From the NCBI RefSeq assembly GCF_900099965.1, contig NZ_FNDJ01000008.1:310001-374000 (forward strand): 64,000 nucleotides of DNA. The letters run 5' to 3'. The translations under genes were made by a program, and so were the position numbers. Shown here one piece after another: positions 25,262 to 33,059 of this stretch. The stretch's first letter is position 1; the number at the start of each line of letters is the position of its first letter. Below the pieces are notes generated by a model. It ran no database searches. It was not told the origin of the DNA and was given only the letters and a program-made list of their open reading frames with translations. This DNA comes from Nonomuraea jiangxiensis. GTDB lineage: Bacteria > Actinomycetota > Actinomycetes > Streptosporangiales > Streptosporangiaceae.

Positions 25262-26080
25262 TCAGTTCAGTAGCGGTACGAGCTGCTCCTCCTCGTAGTC
25301 CAGGTGGGCCTCCAGCTCCCGGGTGAGCCGCTCCACCTCGGCGAGCAGGTCCCCGGGGGCGGTGTCCGCGTCGGCCAGGACCTCCCTGAGCTCGTCGAGC
25401 AACCGCGCGATGACCACGTGCTCGGCCTGAAGCCTCTCCAGCACCGGGGCCAGCTCCGGATAGCGGCCCTTGAGCCCCGGGAACAGGGCGTCGTCCTCGC
25501 GCGAGTGGTGCCCGTGCAGGTTCTGGCACATGGTCAGGCAGTTGACGCGGAGCTGGGCGGCCAGGCGGGGACCCGAGGCGGCCACCTCCCGGCGGATCAG
25601 GGCCAGCTCCCGGCGGAAGGCGCCGTGCACGAGGATCAGCGCGTCGCCGAAGCGGCCAGGGGGCGGCCCGCCGTGGATCGGGTGCAGCGCCACGACCGGC
25701 AGGGTCCGGCCGGACCTTTCCTCGTACGCGCCCCAGCCGGGGTCGGACTCGACGGCGCGGGCGAACAAGCGCTCGCGTTCCTCGCCTTCGAGCACGACGG
25801 CCTTGGCCTGGTAGGTCAGGAGGCCGTCCTCCACGGTGACCAGCGGGTTGGCGCGCAGGTTGTGATACCAGGCGGGGTGTCTGGGCGCGCCGCCGGCCGA
25901 GGCGATGATGAGGAGGCGCTCGCCGTCGGGCAGGTAGCCGAGCGGCGTGGTGTGGGAGGCGCCCGTCCTGGCGCCCTCTGTGGTCAGCAGGAGCAGCCTG
26001 GCTCCTTCGAACGGGCCGCCGACCTGGCCCTTGTTGGCGCGGAATTCCTCGATGATCTGCTGATTGAAGTTCATGGGCAT
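25262..26080 (-). CDS. Fusion of F420-dependent nitroreductase-like (DUF385) and hemerythrin HHE domains
   Basis: 272 residues. The N-terminal half is a split-barrel deazaflavin-dependent nitroreductase-like domain (LLLTTEGARTGASHTTPLGY, HPAWYHNLRANPLVTVEDG). The C-terminal half (about 150-272) is a hemerythrin-like four-helix bundle with metal ligands in ILVHGAF, NLHGHHSREDDALFPGL, LQAEHVVI and HLDYEEEQLVPLL. The fusion suggests a redox reaction linked to oxygen, NO or an oxidised substrate at a diiron site. ATG 26080 is used; ATG 26074 is also possible. Confidence 0.85.
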   Translation of the reverse strand: MPMNFNQQIIEEFRANKGQVGGPFEGARLLLLTTEGARTGASHTTPLGYLPDGERLLIIASAGGAPRHPAWYHNLRANPLVTVEDGLLTYQAKAVVLEGEERERLFARAVESDPGWGAYEERSGRTLPVVALHPIHGGPPPGRFGDALILVHGAFRRELALIRREVAASGPRLAAQLRVNCLTMCQNLHGHHSREDDALFPGLKGRYPELAPVLERLQAEHVVIARLLDELREVLADADTAPGDLLAEVERLTRELEAHLDYEEEQLVPLLN

Positions 26081-26900
26081 GCGGAGTGATCGCTTCCTGG
26101 CGGGTTGGGTGTCAATGACCTCGGAAACCCGCGCGGGCATGCCGGTGCGTACGGGTGCTACGGCACCACCGCAGGCATGGGACGACGCGCGGGCGCGGTG
26201 TGCTCAGGCACGACCGACGGTGTAAACAGTCACGGCGTCATCCCCTTTGAAACGGCGCCTCCATGCCACCGCCGTTCTCCTCGACCGGCGACACGCGACG
26301 CGACCGCCATTACGCCCATATTCCCGGAGAACTGTCAAGCCTGTCCCGCGACGGCTGCCGTTCACCTCCACGGCCGGCTTCGTGATCACCTACCGGGTGA
26401 TGACCCGCCGGTCGTGAAGCACACGACGGAGGAGCCTCCGGTGCGGGCTGCGGTCGTGGAGTCGTGTTCGTCATCGGGGTCATTCTCCCGCCGTGCTGGG
26501 GCGGCCCTCGGCTGGTGTCGGTGAGTGGGCCTGGCCGGATCGGCCATGAGCATGTGCGAACGCGTCGCGGCCGGCGTCCATGGCCAGGTAACCCACCGGC
26601 CGCCGGTTGTACGCGGCCGCCGCCGAAGCCGCCCGCTGTTGCGCCTGGGTGCACTTCGACGATGGATACCACGCTCAAGCCGAACAGTACTTCGATGCAG
26701 CTCTGCGTTCCTCGGCCACGGGCTGCTCGATGAGTGCGACCGCGTCGCGAGGATCGCCGACGGTGTAGTGCTGGATAGCCCGGAACGACAGCGCATAGGC
26801 GCCAATCAGGGTGTCCCCCGCGGAAAATCTTGGCGTCACGCTCCGTGACCCTGCGCGTCGACCGCCTGCCAGAAGCAGCCTGCAAGATCATTTCCGTTAA
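26081..26900. other. 820 bases without a supportable gene; decayed sequence
   Basis: Neither strand carries a complete gene with a start signal and normal codon pattern. Short coding-like patches exist, for example CAWVHFDDGYHAQAEQYFDA on the plus strand near 26640-26700, reminiscent of the TPR part of actinomycete XRE regulators. It lies directly upstream of the Tn3 transposase remnant and looks like relic DNA. Confidence 0.5.
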
Positions 26901-27185
26901 GACCAGCTCGGCGCGCTGGGCCTGGTCCTCAACGCCGTGGTGCTGTTCAACACCCGTTACATGGACGCCGCCCTGGCCAAGCTGCGCGGGCAGGGATTCC
27001 CGGTGCGCGATGAAGATGTTGCCCGCCTTTCGCCCTTCATCCATGCTCATGTGAACATGCCGGGTCGCTACTCCTTCGCACTGCCCGAACTCCCCGGAGG
27101 TTTGCGGCCCTTGGGCGAGTCCGTGGACATTCACCCTGACCGGGCATCGGCGGCTGAGACAGGAAGCCAGGAAGGCCAGTCCTAG
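26901..27185 (+). pseudogene. Tn3-family transposase, C-terminal remnant
   Basis: The frame reads LGALGLVLNAVVLFNTRYMD, AALAKLRGQGFPVRDEDVAR and LSPFIHAHVNMPGRYSFALP. This is the highly conserved C-terminus of Tn3-family DDE transposases. A stop codon (26898-26900) sits immediately before it and nothing of the remaining roughly 900 residues is present. No Tn3 terminal repeat was seen nearby. It overlaps the TetR stop by 4 bases. Confidence 0.85.
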
Positions 27186-27775
27186 AGGCTGGGGCGAGCG
27201 GCGGCGGACAGCAGGGTGAGCGCGGCCTGGCGGGCGGCCTCGCCAGCGCCGGCTGCGTCGTGATGCGCGGCGACGACGGTCGCCCCCTCGACCAGCATGA
27301 GCAGTTGTCGTCCCAGGACGGGCGGATCTACAGCTCCGGCACGGCTGGCGATGCCGGTCAGGAGGTCGAGGTAGTGGCCCAGGTGGCGCGCGGTGATAGT
27401 GCGAACGGCGTCGACGTGGTGCTGGGCGGCCGCGTTCAGTATCGCGCAGCCACGGAAGACCGGGTCGTCGTACCACCGCTGGAGGGCGTCGAACACCGCG
27501 GCGAGTTGCTCGCCGGGGGCGTCCCCGGCGGCTGCGGCGGCTTCGGCCAGCCAGCTCGTGACCCGCTCGCTGCGCGCTTGCAGCATGGCCTCCACGAGGC
27601 CGTCCTTGGTGCCGAAGTGCCGGTAGAGCGTCTCCTTAGACACCCCGATGCGGGTGCACAGCTCGGCGACGCCGATGCCGTCGAGGCCGCGTTCGTACAG
27701 CACCGCGGTGGCCGCTTCAAGGATGGTGGCGCGCGTGCGTGCGGGGTCGATCGTCGAGCCTTTGGTGACTGGCAT
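27182..27775 (-). CDS. TetR-family transcriptional regulator
   Basis: 197 residues. The DNA-binding segment is GIGVAELCTRIGVSKETLYR followed by HFGTKDGLVEAML, a strong TetR signature. The C-terminal half is a helical ligand pocket. The divergent hydrolase/MFS genes begin at 27856. The intergenic region carries two related ACCGACYGGT-type sites, so this protein very likely represses both itself and the divergent operon. Confidence 0.93.
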   Translation of the reverse strand: MPVTKGSTIDPARTRATILEAATAVLYERGLDGIGVAELCTRIGVSKETLYRHFGTKDGLVEAMLQARSERVTSWLAEAAAAAGDAPGEQLAAVFDALQRWYDDPVFRGCAILNAAAQHHVDAVRTITARHLGHYLDLLTGIASRAGAVDPPVLGRQLLMLVEGATVVAAHHDAAGAGEAARQAALTLLSAAARPSL

Positions 27776-27787
27776 GAGGTAGATGGT

Positions 27788-27834
27788 ACCGGTCGGTCCG
27801 ATCCGATGTAATGTCTCAGATCGTACCGACTGGT
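27788..27834. promoter_or_regulatory. Two TetR-type operator sites in the divergent promoter region
   Basis: Site 1 (27788-27797) is ACCGGTCGGT, which on the minus strand reads ACCGACCGGT. Site 2 (27825-27834) is ACCGACTGGT. They differ at one position and lie 37 bases apart in opposite orientation between the TetR and hydrolase starts. Their position explains why the hydrolase ATG at 27811, between the sites, is less likely than 27856. Confidence 0.6.
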
Positions 27835-27855
27835 TCGATCTCGGGGAGTTCTCGT

Positions 27856-28680
27856 ATGTTTGACCCGCTTGCTGCCGACCCGCCGCGCGATCCTGACTTT
27901 CCGGCCACCACGCCGGCGCTGACGTTCGACAGTGGGGGCGCGTCCTTGCTCGGTGTGTTGCACGTGCCGGCAGGCCGGGGGCCGCACCCTGTCGTCGTGC
28001 TACTGCACGGATTCCCCGGCAACGAACGCAACTTCGATCTCGCGCAGGTGCTGCGCCGTGCGGGCTACGCGTCCTTGGTGTTCCACTATCGCGGTTCTTG
28101 GGGCGTCGGCGGCTCGTGGTCGTGGGGGCACGTGCTGGAGGACACGGCAGCGGTCGTGGCCGGACTGCGCGACCATGCCGCCGCTCACCGGCTGGATCCG
28201 CAGCGGCTGGTGTTGATCGGTCATAGCCTGGGCGGCTTCGCCGCGCTGATGACCGCGGCCGCCGAACCGTCCGTCGCCGCCGTCGCCTCGGTGGCCGCGT
28301 TCGACTTCGGTACGGCAGCGGCGCTCTGCCGTACCGACCCGAGTGTCCGGGCGAGCTATGTCGAGGCGTTCACCGGCGAACTCGGTCCCCTCCGGGGCAC
28401 CAGCGGGGAAGCCCTCGTCGGCGAGATGGAGGCGGCGGGCGACTCATGGCGGCTGGCCGGACTCGCACCGCTGCTGGCGGACCGCCCCGTGCTCCTGATC
28501 GGCACCGGCCTCGACACCGTCACGCCGTACGACGTGCATCACGAACCAGTCGTCACGGCCTACCAGGCGCAGCCCGTCGAACACCTCGAACACCACCTCT
28601 TCCCGACAGACCACGCATTGTCGGACCATCGCGTGACCCTGACACGTACGCTCCTGGGCTTCCTGGCACGGTGCCCGTGA
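27856..28680 (+). CDS. Alpha/beta hydrolase (dienelactone-hydrolase-like)
   Basis: 274 residues. VVVLLHGFPGNERNF is the oxyanion region, GHSLGG holds the nucleophile Ser124, and PTDHALSDH provides the His. Asp in IGTGLDTVTP completes the triad. ATG 27856 has GGGGAG 7 bases upstream. The stop overlaps the MFS start (GTGA). Under control of the divergent TetR protein, a drug- or ester-detoxifying role with export is plausible. Confidence 0.88.
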   Translation: MFDPLAADPPRDPDFPATTPALTFDSGGASLLGVLHVPAGRGPHPVVVLLHGFPGNERNFDLAQVLRRAGYASLVFHYRGSWGVGGSWSWGHVLEDTAAVVAGLRDHAAAHRLDPQRLVLIGHSLGGFAALMTAAAEPSVAAVASVAAFDFGTAAALCRTDPSVRASYVEAFTGELGPLRGTSGEALVGEMEAAGDSWRLAGLAPLLADRPVLLIGTGLDTVTPYDVHHEPVVTAYQAQPVEHLEHHLFPTDHALSDHRVTLTRTLLGFLARCP

Positions 28681-29837
28681 GGCAGGCGCAGTGGCAGGCG
28701 CTGCGGTTGGCTCTCGGCACCGCCTCGGCGCTCGGGCTGGCGCGCTTCGCGTATGGCCTGCTTTTGCCGGCCATGCGCGAGGACCTGCGCTGGACCCTGG
28801 CTGAAGCGGGGGCGATGAGCACCGCCAACGGCCTCGGCTACCTCCTCGGCGCGCTGGTGGCCGCCGCGATCGTGCGCCGCTGGGGCACCGCCGCCGCCTT
28901 CCGCATCGGGATGGCACTCACGGCCGTGTCGCTGGCTGCCACCACAGCGAGCGACGCCTACCCGGCGCTGCTGGCCGCGCGGGCCGCAGCCGGAGCGGCG
29001 GGGGCGGTGGTGTTCGTCGCCGGCGGTGTGATCGCCTCGCGCGTCGCCGCCCGCGCGGCCTCCAGCTCGCCCATCACCGTGTACTTCGCCGGCACTGGGC
29101 TGGGCATCGTTGTCAGCGGTGTGAGCGTCCCCGCGTTGGGGGAGCACTGGCGCCTGGCCTGGGTCGGCCTGGCCGTCGCCGCCGCGCTGACGACCGTGGC
29201 GAGCTGGAGCGCGGCGAGCACGGGCGAGGACGCGCATGCCGCCGCGGCCGGCCGGGTCCGCATGCGCCCGCTGTGGGGGGCCGCCCTGGCCTACCTGCTG
29301 TTCGCCGCCGGGTACATCACCTACATCACTTTCCTGTCCGCCTACCTCGCCGACCAACACGCCTCGCTCGGGCAGGTGGTGCTCACCTGGACGGCACTGG
29401 GCCTGGCCGTCGTTGCGGCGCCTGCGCTGTGGAGCCGCCCCACCGCCGAGTGGGCCGCCACCCGGGCATTGGCCACCCTGCTCGCGATCCTGGCCGGCGG
29501 AGCGGCGCTGGCGCTGGCAGCACCCACGCCACCGGTCATCCTCGCCTCTGCGATCATCTACGGGGCGACATTCATGGGCGTTCCCGCCGCCATCACCGCC
29601 CTCATCAAGGGCAACGTCCCGCCCGCCGACTGGACCGCCACGCTGGCGGTCTTCACCACGGTGTTCGCGGCCGGGCAGACCGCCGGGCCGTGGATCGCCG
29701 GCATGGTCGCCGATCACACCTCGACCGAGGCCACCCTGGCGTGGACCGCGATCCTGTGCGCCGCGGCCTCCGCGATCGCCATCGCCGGAGGCCGCACACG
29801 CCCCGGCGCACCCCGGCCTGGCGCGGCACACAACTGA
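28677..29837 (+). CDS. Major facilitator superfamily transporter (YbfB/YjiJ type)
   Basis: 386 residues with about twelve hydrophobic helices. It opens with LGTASALGLARFAYGLLLPA and MREDLRWTLAEAGAMSTANG LGYLLG, the signature of YbfB/YjiJ-family MFS transporters. The GTG at 28677 overlaps the hydrolase stop; GTG 28671 is in frame as well. Probably an exporter co-regulated with the hydrolase by the TetR protein at 27182-27775. Confidence 0.88.
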   Translation: MRQAQWQALRLALGTASALGLARFAYGLLLPAMREDLRWTLAEAGAMSTANGLGYLLGALVAAAIVRRWGTAAAFRIGMALTAVSLAATTASDAYPALLAARAAAGAAGAVVFVAGGVIASRVAARAASSSPITVYFAGTGLGIVVSGVSVPALGEHWRLAWVGLAVAAALTTVASWSAASTGEDAHAAAAGRVRMRPLWGAALAYLLFAAGYITYITFLSAYLADQHASLGQVVLTWTALGLAVVAAPALWSRPTAEWAATRALATLLAILAGGAALALAAPTPPVILASAIIYGATFMGVPAAITALIKGNVPPADWTATLAVFTTVFAAGQTAGPWIAGMVADHTSTEATLAWTAILCAAASAIAIAGGRTRPGAPRPGAAHN

Positions 29838-29953
29838 GACGTGCGTCTGACACCGGCGACCCGACACACACCGCGCATGCGGTCGACGTTCTCCCGGGCA
29901 GCCCCTCACGAGCCACCAGACACCAAACCCGACAAGAGGAAGCGAGAAAGATC

Positions 29954-30709
29954 ATGGGCAACTTCGTGCTCATCCCAGGGATGTGCCACGGCGGCTGGTG
30001 CTTCGAGGCGCTCACCGGCGAGCTTCGCGCGCAGGGGCATGCCGCCTACCCGCTGACGCTGACCGGGCTCAGCGAGCGCAGCCATCTGCTGCACGGCGGA
30101 GTGAACCTCGATACGCACATCCAGGACGTGACCAGTTTGCTAGACGCTGAAAACATTCAGGATGCGGTGCTGGTCGGCCACAGCTACGGGGGCATGGTGA
30201 TCACCGGTGCCGCCGACCGCGCACCCGAACGAGTGAATGCCCTGGTCTACCTGGACGCCATGGTGCCGGAGCCCGGCGACTCCACCTGGACCCTCGTCTC
30301 CGACCAGGAGCGCCAGTGGTACATGGACGTGGTGGAGACCGGCTACGCGGTACGGCCACTGCCCTTCTTCGACCCACGGGCCACGCCCCACCCACTGGCC
30401 TCGCTGCTCCAGCCGCTCCAGCTCACCAGCGACCTCGCGCACATCCGCCGCAGGGACTACGTGTACGCCGCAGGATGGGACGGCCAATCCCCGTTCACCC
30501 CCGTCTACCAGCGGTTGCGCGAAGACCCCTCGTGGCGGACGTACGCGCTGGACAGCGGGCACAACCTCATGCGGGACGCGCCGCAGGACCTGTTGAAGAT
30601 CCTGCTCCAGGTCGTAGACCCTGCTGATGGCGAGGATCGGGACAGCTCCACCGCGCGGGCTGCCACCAGAGCAGTCACCACAAGACCTTCGCTGGCCAGC
30701 CAAGCGTAG
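29954..30709 (+). CDS. Alpha/beta hydrolase (esterase, methylesterase-like)
   Basis: 251 residues. FVLIPGMCHGGWCFEAL, LTLTGLSERSHLL, the nucleophile elbow VGHSYGG with Ser77 and the late LDSGHNLM histidine identify a small esterase of the plant-methylesterase-like group. ATG 29954 has AGGAAG upstream. It follows the MFS gene by 116 bases and may belong to the same unit. The C-terminal 25 residues are Ser/Ala/Arg-rich and unlike the family, so the 3' end may have been altered by the adjoining mobile-element junction. Confidence 0.85.
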   Translation: MGNFVLIPGMCHGGWCFEALTGELRAQGHAAYPLTLTGLSERSHLLHGGVNLDTHIQDVTSLLDAENIQDAVLVGHSYGGMVITGAADRAPERVNALVYLDAMVPEPGDSTWTLVSDQERQWYMDVVETGYAVRPLPFFDPRATPHPLASLLQPLQLTSDLAHIRRRDYVYAAGWDGQSPFTPVYQRLREDPSWRTYALDSGHNLMRDAPQDLLKILLQVVDPADGEDRDSSTARAATRAVTTRPSLASQA

Positions 30710-30825
30710 CGCCGAAGCAGCGCCGCGCTCCGGCGCTCTGGGAAGCCCCTCCGCACCCAGCCATTCGCTCACGCTCAGGGCCATCCTTCCCATCCGGCGA
30801 ATCGACAGCTGAGAGTGCGCGTTCC

Positions 30826-31141
30826 TCAGCGCCTGCGGGCGGCGGGATCGCGTCCGGCCTGCCAGCGCGCGAGTGCTTCTCCGGAGACCCGGGCATAGCG
30901 GGCCAGTGAGACGACTGAGGTATGCCCGGAGTAGGCCGGCAGGGTGGAGGTGTTGGCGCCGTCCTCGGCCGCGTGGGTCAGCGCCGAGTGCCGGAGTTGG
31001 TGCAGTGTCCAGCCGCCGGTGGCGCTCTCGAACAGCTCGGCCGCCCGACGATAGGACAGCCGCGCCTTCCCACTGTGCCCGCATCGACATCGGCCGGCGG
31101 CAGTTCCACCCGGGCCCACCGGTCGGTGGTGAACACCGGCC
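30826..31141 (-). pseudogene. Tyrosine recombinase/integrase, C-terminal remnant
   Basis: On the minus strand, RAAELFESATGGWTLHQLRH and SALTHAAEDGANTSTLPAYS, then GHTSVVSLARYARVSGEALA, form the catalytic C-terminus. The HQLRH box, the SGHTS histidine and the nucleophile Tyr are visible. Upstream, FTTDRWARVELPPADVD continues the protein in a different frame, so there is a frameshift at about 31070. The N-terminal half is missing. A dead integrase. Confidence 0.82.
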
Positions 31142-31458
31142 CGCTCCGGCGCCGGGCACCTCACCACGCACGCCATCGGCCTCATCTGCCCTGAGCCGGT
31201 CCGCGCCAACGTGCGTACGCTGAACCAGGCGATCTGGCCATCACCAATAACAGTCCATGGCCCCGGCGCCGGCTCGTGCTCCGTGAGCCTGAGGTCGGGA
31301 CCGTACCCAGCGCTTGGGCCGTTACGGCGATCAGCACGATCGCCACGGCTTGCTGCCCATGGCGCCGAGCACACCAGCAGCGCACCCGATTCATTCGCTC
31401 AAAAGTTCGATACTACGGTCGTCGCTGACGCCCGACCCAGGGCGGCACAACTGTCCTC
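31142..31458. other. Gene-free stretch between integrase remnant and Tn7-like end
   Basis: About 317 bases with no supportable gene. Scattered frames lack starts and normal composition. It is presumably a junction of deleted elements. Confidence 0.5.
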
Positions 31459-31530
31459 TGTCACTGAAGGCTAATCATTGTCACCGAAGGTTGATGACCG
31501 CTAGTTTCGTGACACCGAAGATTGAGTGAC
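31459..31530 (+). repeat. Transposon end with three direct repeats (Tn7-like TnsB-site pattern)
   Basis: Three copies of a sequence close to TGTCACCGAAGGTTGA begin at 31459, 31479 and 31510. The last reads TGACACCGAAGATTGAGTGA. Spacing is 20 and 31 bases. They lie just before a TnsA-like fragment, as do the multiple transposase-binding sites of Tn7-like ends. About 51 bases here are homologous to the right arm of the element at 32809-32937. Confidence 0.65.
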
Positions 31531-31549
31531 GCATCGCCAGTCGTCAGGA

Positions 31550-31732
31550 GTGACGGTGGAGGAACTCGCGGTTGCGCACGGGGATCCGGATCTCGGTGCG
31601 TTTCAGCTGGACTTCTATCAAGACGGAGTACGGTGTCGCAGGCTGCTGGGAGTCAGCTGGAGCGTCCGGTTCGAGCACGTGCCGCCGGTGCGGGCCTTCG
31701 GTTGGGCCAAGAGGAGATTTGGGTCCGGCTGA
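31550..31732 (+). pseudogene. TnsA-like transposase endonuclease subunit, N-terminal fragment
   Basis: From GTG 31550 the frame reads TVEELAVAHGDPDLGAFQ, LDFYQDGVRCRRLLG, then VRFEHVPPVRAFGWAKRRFG and stops. The last part resembles the N-terminus of actinobacterial TnsA-like heteromeric transposase subunits, which continue with a Trp-rich FPGLWWSATTG-type segment absent here. Only 60 residues remain. An overlapping frame after the break reads EEIWVRLIDEHDIFVHMMAL, of unknown origin. Confidence 0.6.
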
Positions 31733-31955
31733 TCGACGAGCACGACATCTTCGTCCACATGATGGCGTTGATCAACTACGCCACTGCCTACAGACTTCGT
31801 CGTGATCGACGATCAGCCATCGCAGCGCGGGGAGCGTGATCCCGTCCTCTGTGACGACCTCGGCAAGCAGTGCGCTGTGAGCAATAGTTGGCGGAGCCGA
31901 CGCCAGGCAGCTCGCAACCTGAGCCCACCGGCGCAGTCTGACAGGATAGTGGCCC

Positions 31956-32546
31956 GTGATCGACGATTTCGCGAAAGATAACCTGCACGAGAGACTGCGG
32001 CGGGACCGCAAGGCGCTGCTCTGGAAACTCGACGGCTTGTCCGAATACGACGCCCGCCGACCTTTGACAGCGACCGGGACCAACCTCCTCGGCCTGGTCA
32101 AACACGTGGCCACCGTCGAGGCCAGGTATTTCGGCGAGGTCTTCGACCGCCCTTCCCCGGAACCGCTGCCCCGGTGGCAGGACTCCAACGGCAGCGATCT
32201 GTGGGCGACCGAGGACGAGACCCGCGATCAGATCATCGGGTTCTACCGGCGCACGTGGGAACACTCGGACGCGACGATCAACGAGCTTCCCCTCGACGCC
32301 CCCGGCCACGTGCCGTGGTGGCCGGAGTCAACGCCGGCCTGGCACACGAACCTGTTCGCCATCATGCTCCACGTCCTCAGCGAGACCATCCGGCATGCCG
32401 GACACGCCGATATCCTGCGCGAGGGCCTCGACGGCCGGACCGGGTTGCGCGCCGAACACGAGAAGCAGATCGACGAGGAAGCCCGTGCAGCCTACTGCGC
32501 GAAGATCGAGCAGGCCGCCAGGTCGGCCGCACCAATCAAGGCTTAG
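31956..32546 (+). CDS. DinB-family (DUF664) protein
   Basis: 196 residues. The four-helix DinB/YfiT fold is indicated by LLGLVKHVATVEARYFG with metal-ligand His50 and by ETIRHAGHADILREG with His147 and His150. Such proteins are thiol-dependent (in actinomycetes, mycothiol) S-transferases or isomerases using a metal site. The GTG at 31956 has only a weak upstream site. It sits between the Tn7-like end and the two-ended element, so it may be cargo. Confidence 0.85.
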   Translation: MIDDFAKDNLHERLRRDRKALLWKLDGLSEYDARRPLTATGTNLLGLVKHVATVEARYFGEVFDRPSPEPLPRWQDSNGSDLWATEDETRDQIIGFYRRTWEHSDATINELPLDAPGHVPWWPESTPAWHTNLFAIMLHVLSETIRHAGHADILREGLDGRTGLRAEHEKQIDEEARAAYCAKIEQAARSAAPIKA

Positions 32547-32808
32547 CCACAATCGCGGCACCGTGGGCCCCACCAGCAAGATCACATAAACGCCAAATGT
32601 CGGAGTGCTGCGACGCGCCCCTTAACGACCTCGAGGCGCTCTCCGCACGCTCGGTTCTTCTTGGGTCCGGGCTACGTTCGGTCAACTTGACCTACGTGAA
32701 AGAAGAGATCATCGTCCTCTGACCTGCTGGAAGGGTCCTCCAGCCCTAGATAACGATGGCACTTGCTCCCGTGAGCTGATCCGCCTGCTGTTATCTCGCT
32801 CGCTTCGT

Positions 32809-32937
32809 CACTCAAACTTCGATGGCACACGCTCAACCTTCGCTGTCACAGGACAACAACCGTCCTATGACGGCGAAGAGTGAGCGTTGTCACTGAAGAT
32901 TGACGACCAGTAGGTTCGTGCCATCGAAGTGTGAGTG
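32809..32937. mobile_element. MITE-like element: two opposed transposon ends with no transposase
   Basis: The 20-base terminal repeats CACTCAAACTTCGATGGCAC and GTGCCATCGAAGTGTGAGTG are inverted with one mismatch. Inside each, a second copy of the CGAAG-type repeat follows: CAACCTTCGCTGTCAC on the left and GTCACTGAAGATTGA on the right. Only about 40 bases separate the arms. The right arm is homologous to the Tn7-like end at 31479-31530. This looks like a deletion derivative or non-autonomous element of the same family. No clear target duplication is visible. Confidence 0.65.
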
Positions 32938-33059
32938 GCCCGCTCTCGGGACGGAGGGTTGAAGGCGGACAGCGCACAGATTGCCTTCCGACTCGAGCGG
33001 GGCTCAACGGGGTTCCGTCACTTCAGCGACCCACCGCTGCCAGAGACCGATCCTCGGGT

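Noticed and set aside
26310..27476. Minus-strand frame of 388 codons across the Tn3 remnant and TetR gene
   Set aside because: It runs through two better-supported features on different strands and has Arg/Gly-rich shadow composition.
27811..27855. Upstream ATG for the hydrolase at 27856
   Set aside because: It lies between the two operator sites and has no ribosome-binding site, whereas 27856 has GGGGAG at the right distance.
31459..31530. Direct repeats considered as regulatory iterons or a plasmid origin
   Set aside because: No replication gene is nearby, and the same sequence recurs as an inverted transposon end at 32809-32937.
32744..32797. AGATAAC/GTTATCT inverted repeat as a possible second insertion element
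   Set aside because: Only 7-base arms, no gene, and no second copy that is clearly related; the similarity to sequence near 34290 is short and could be chance.
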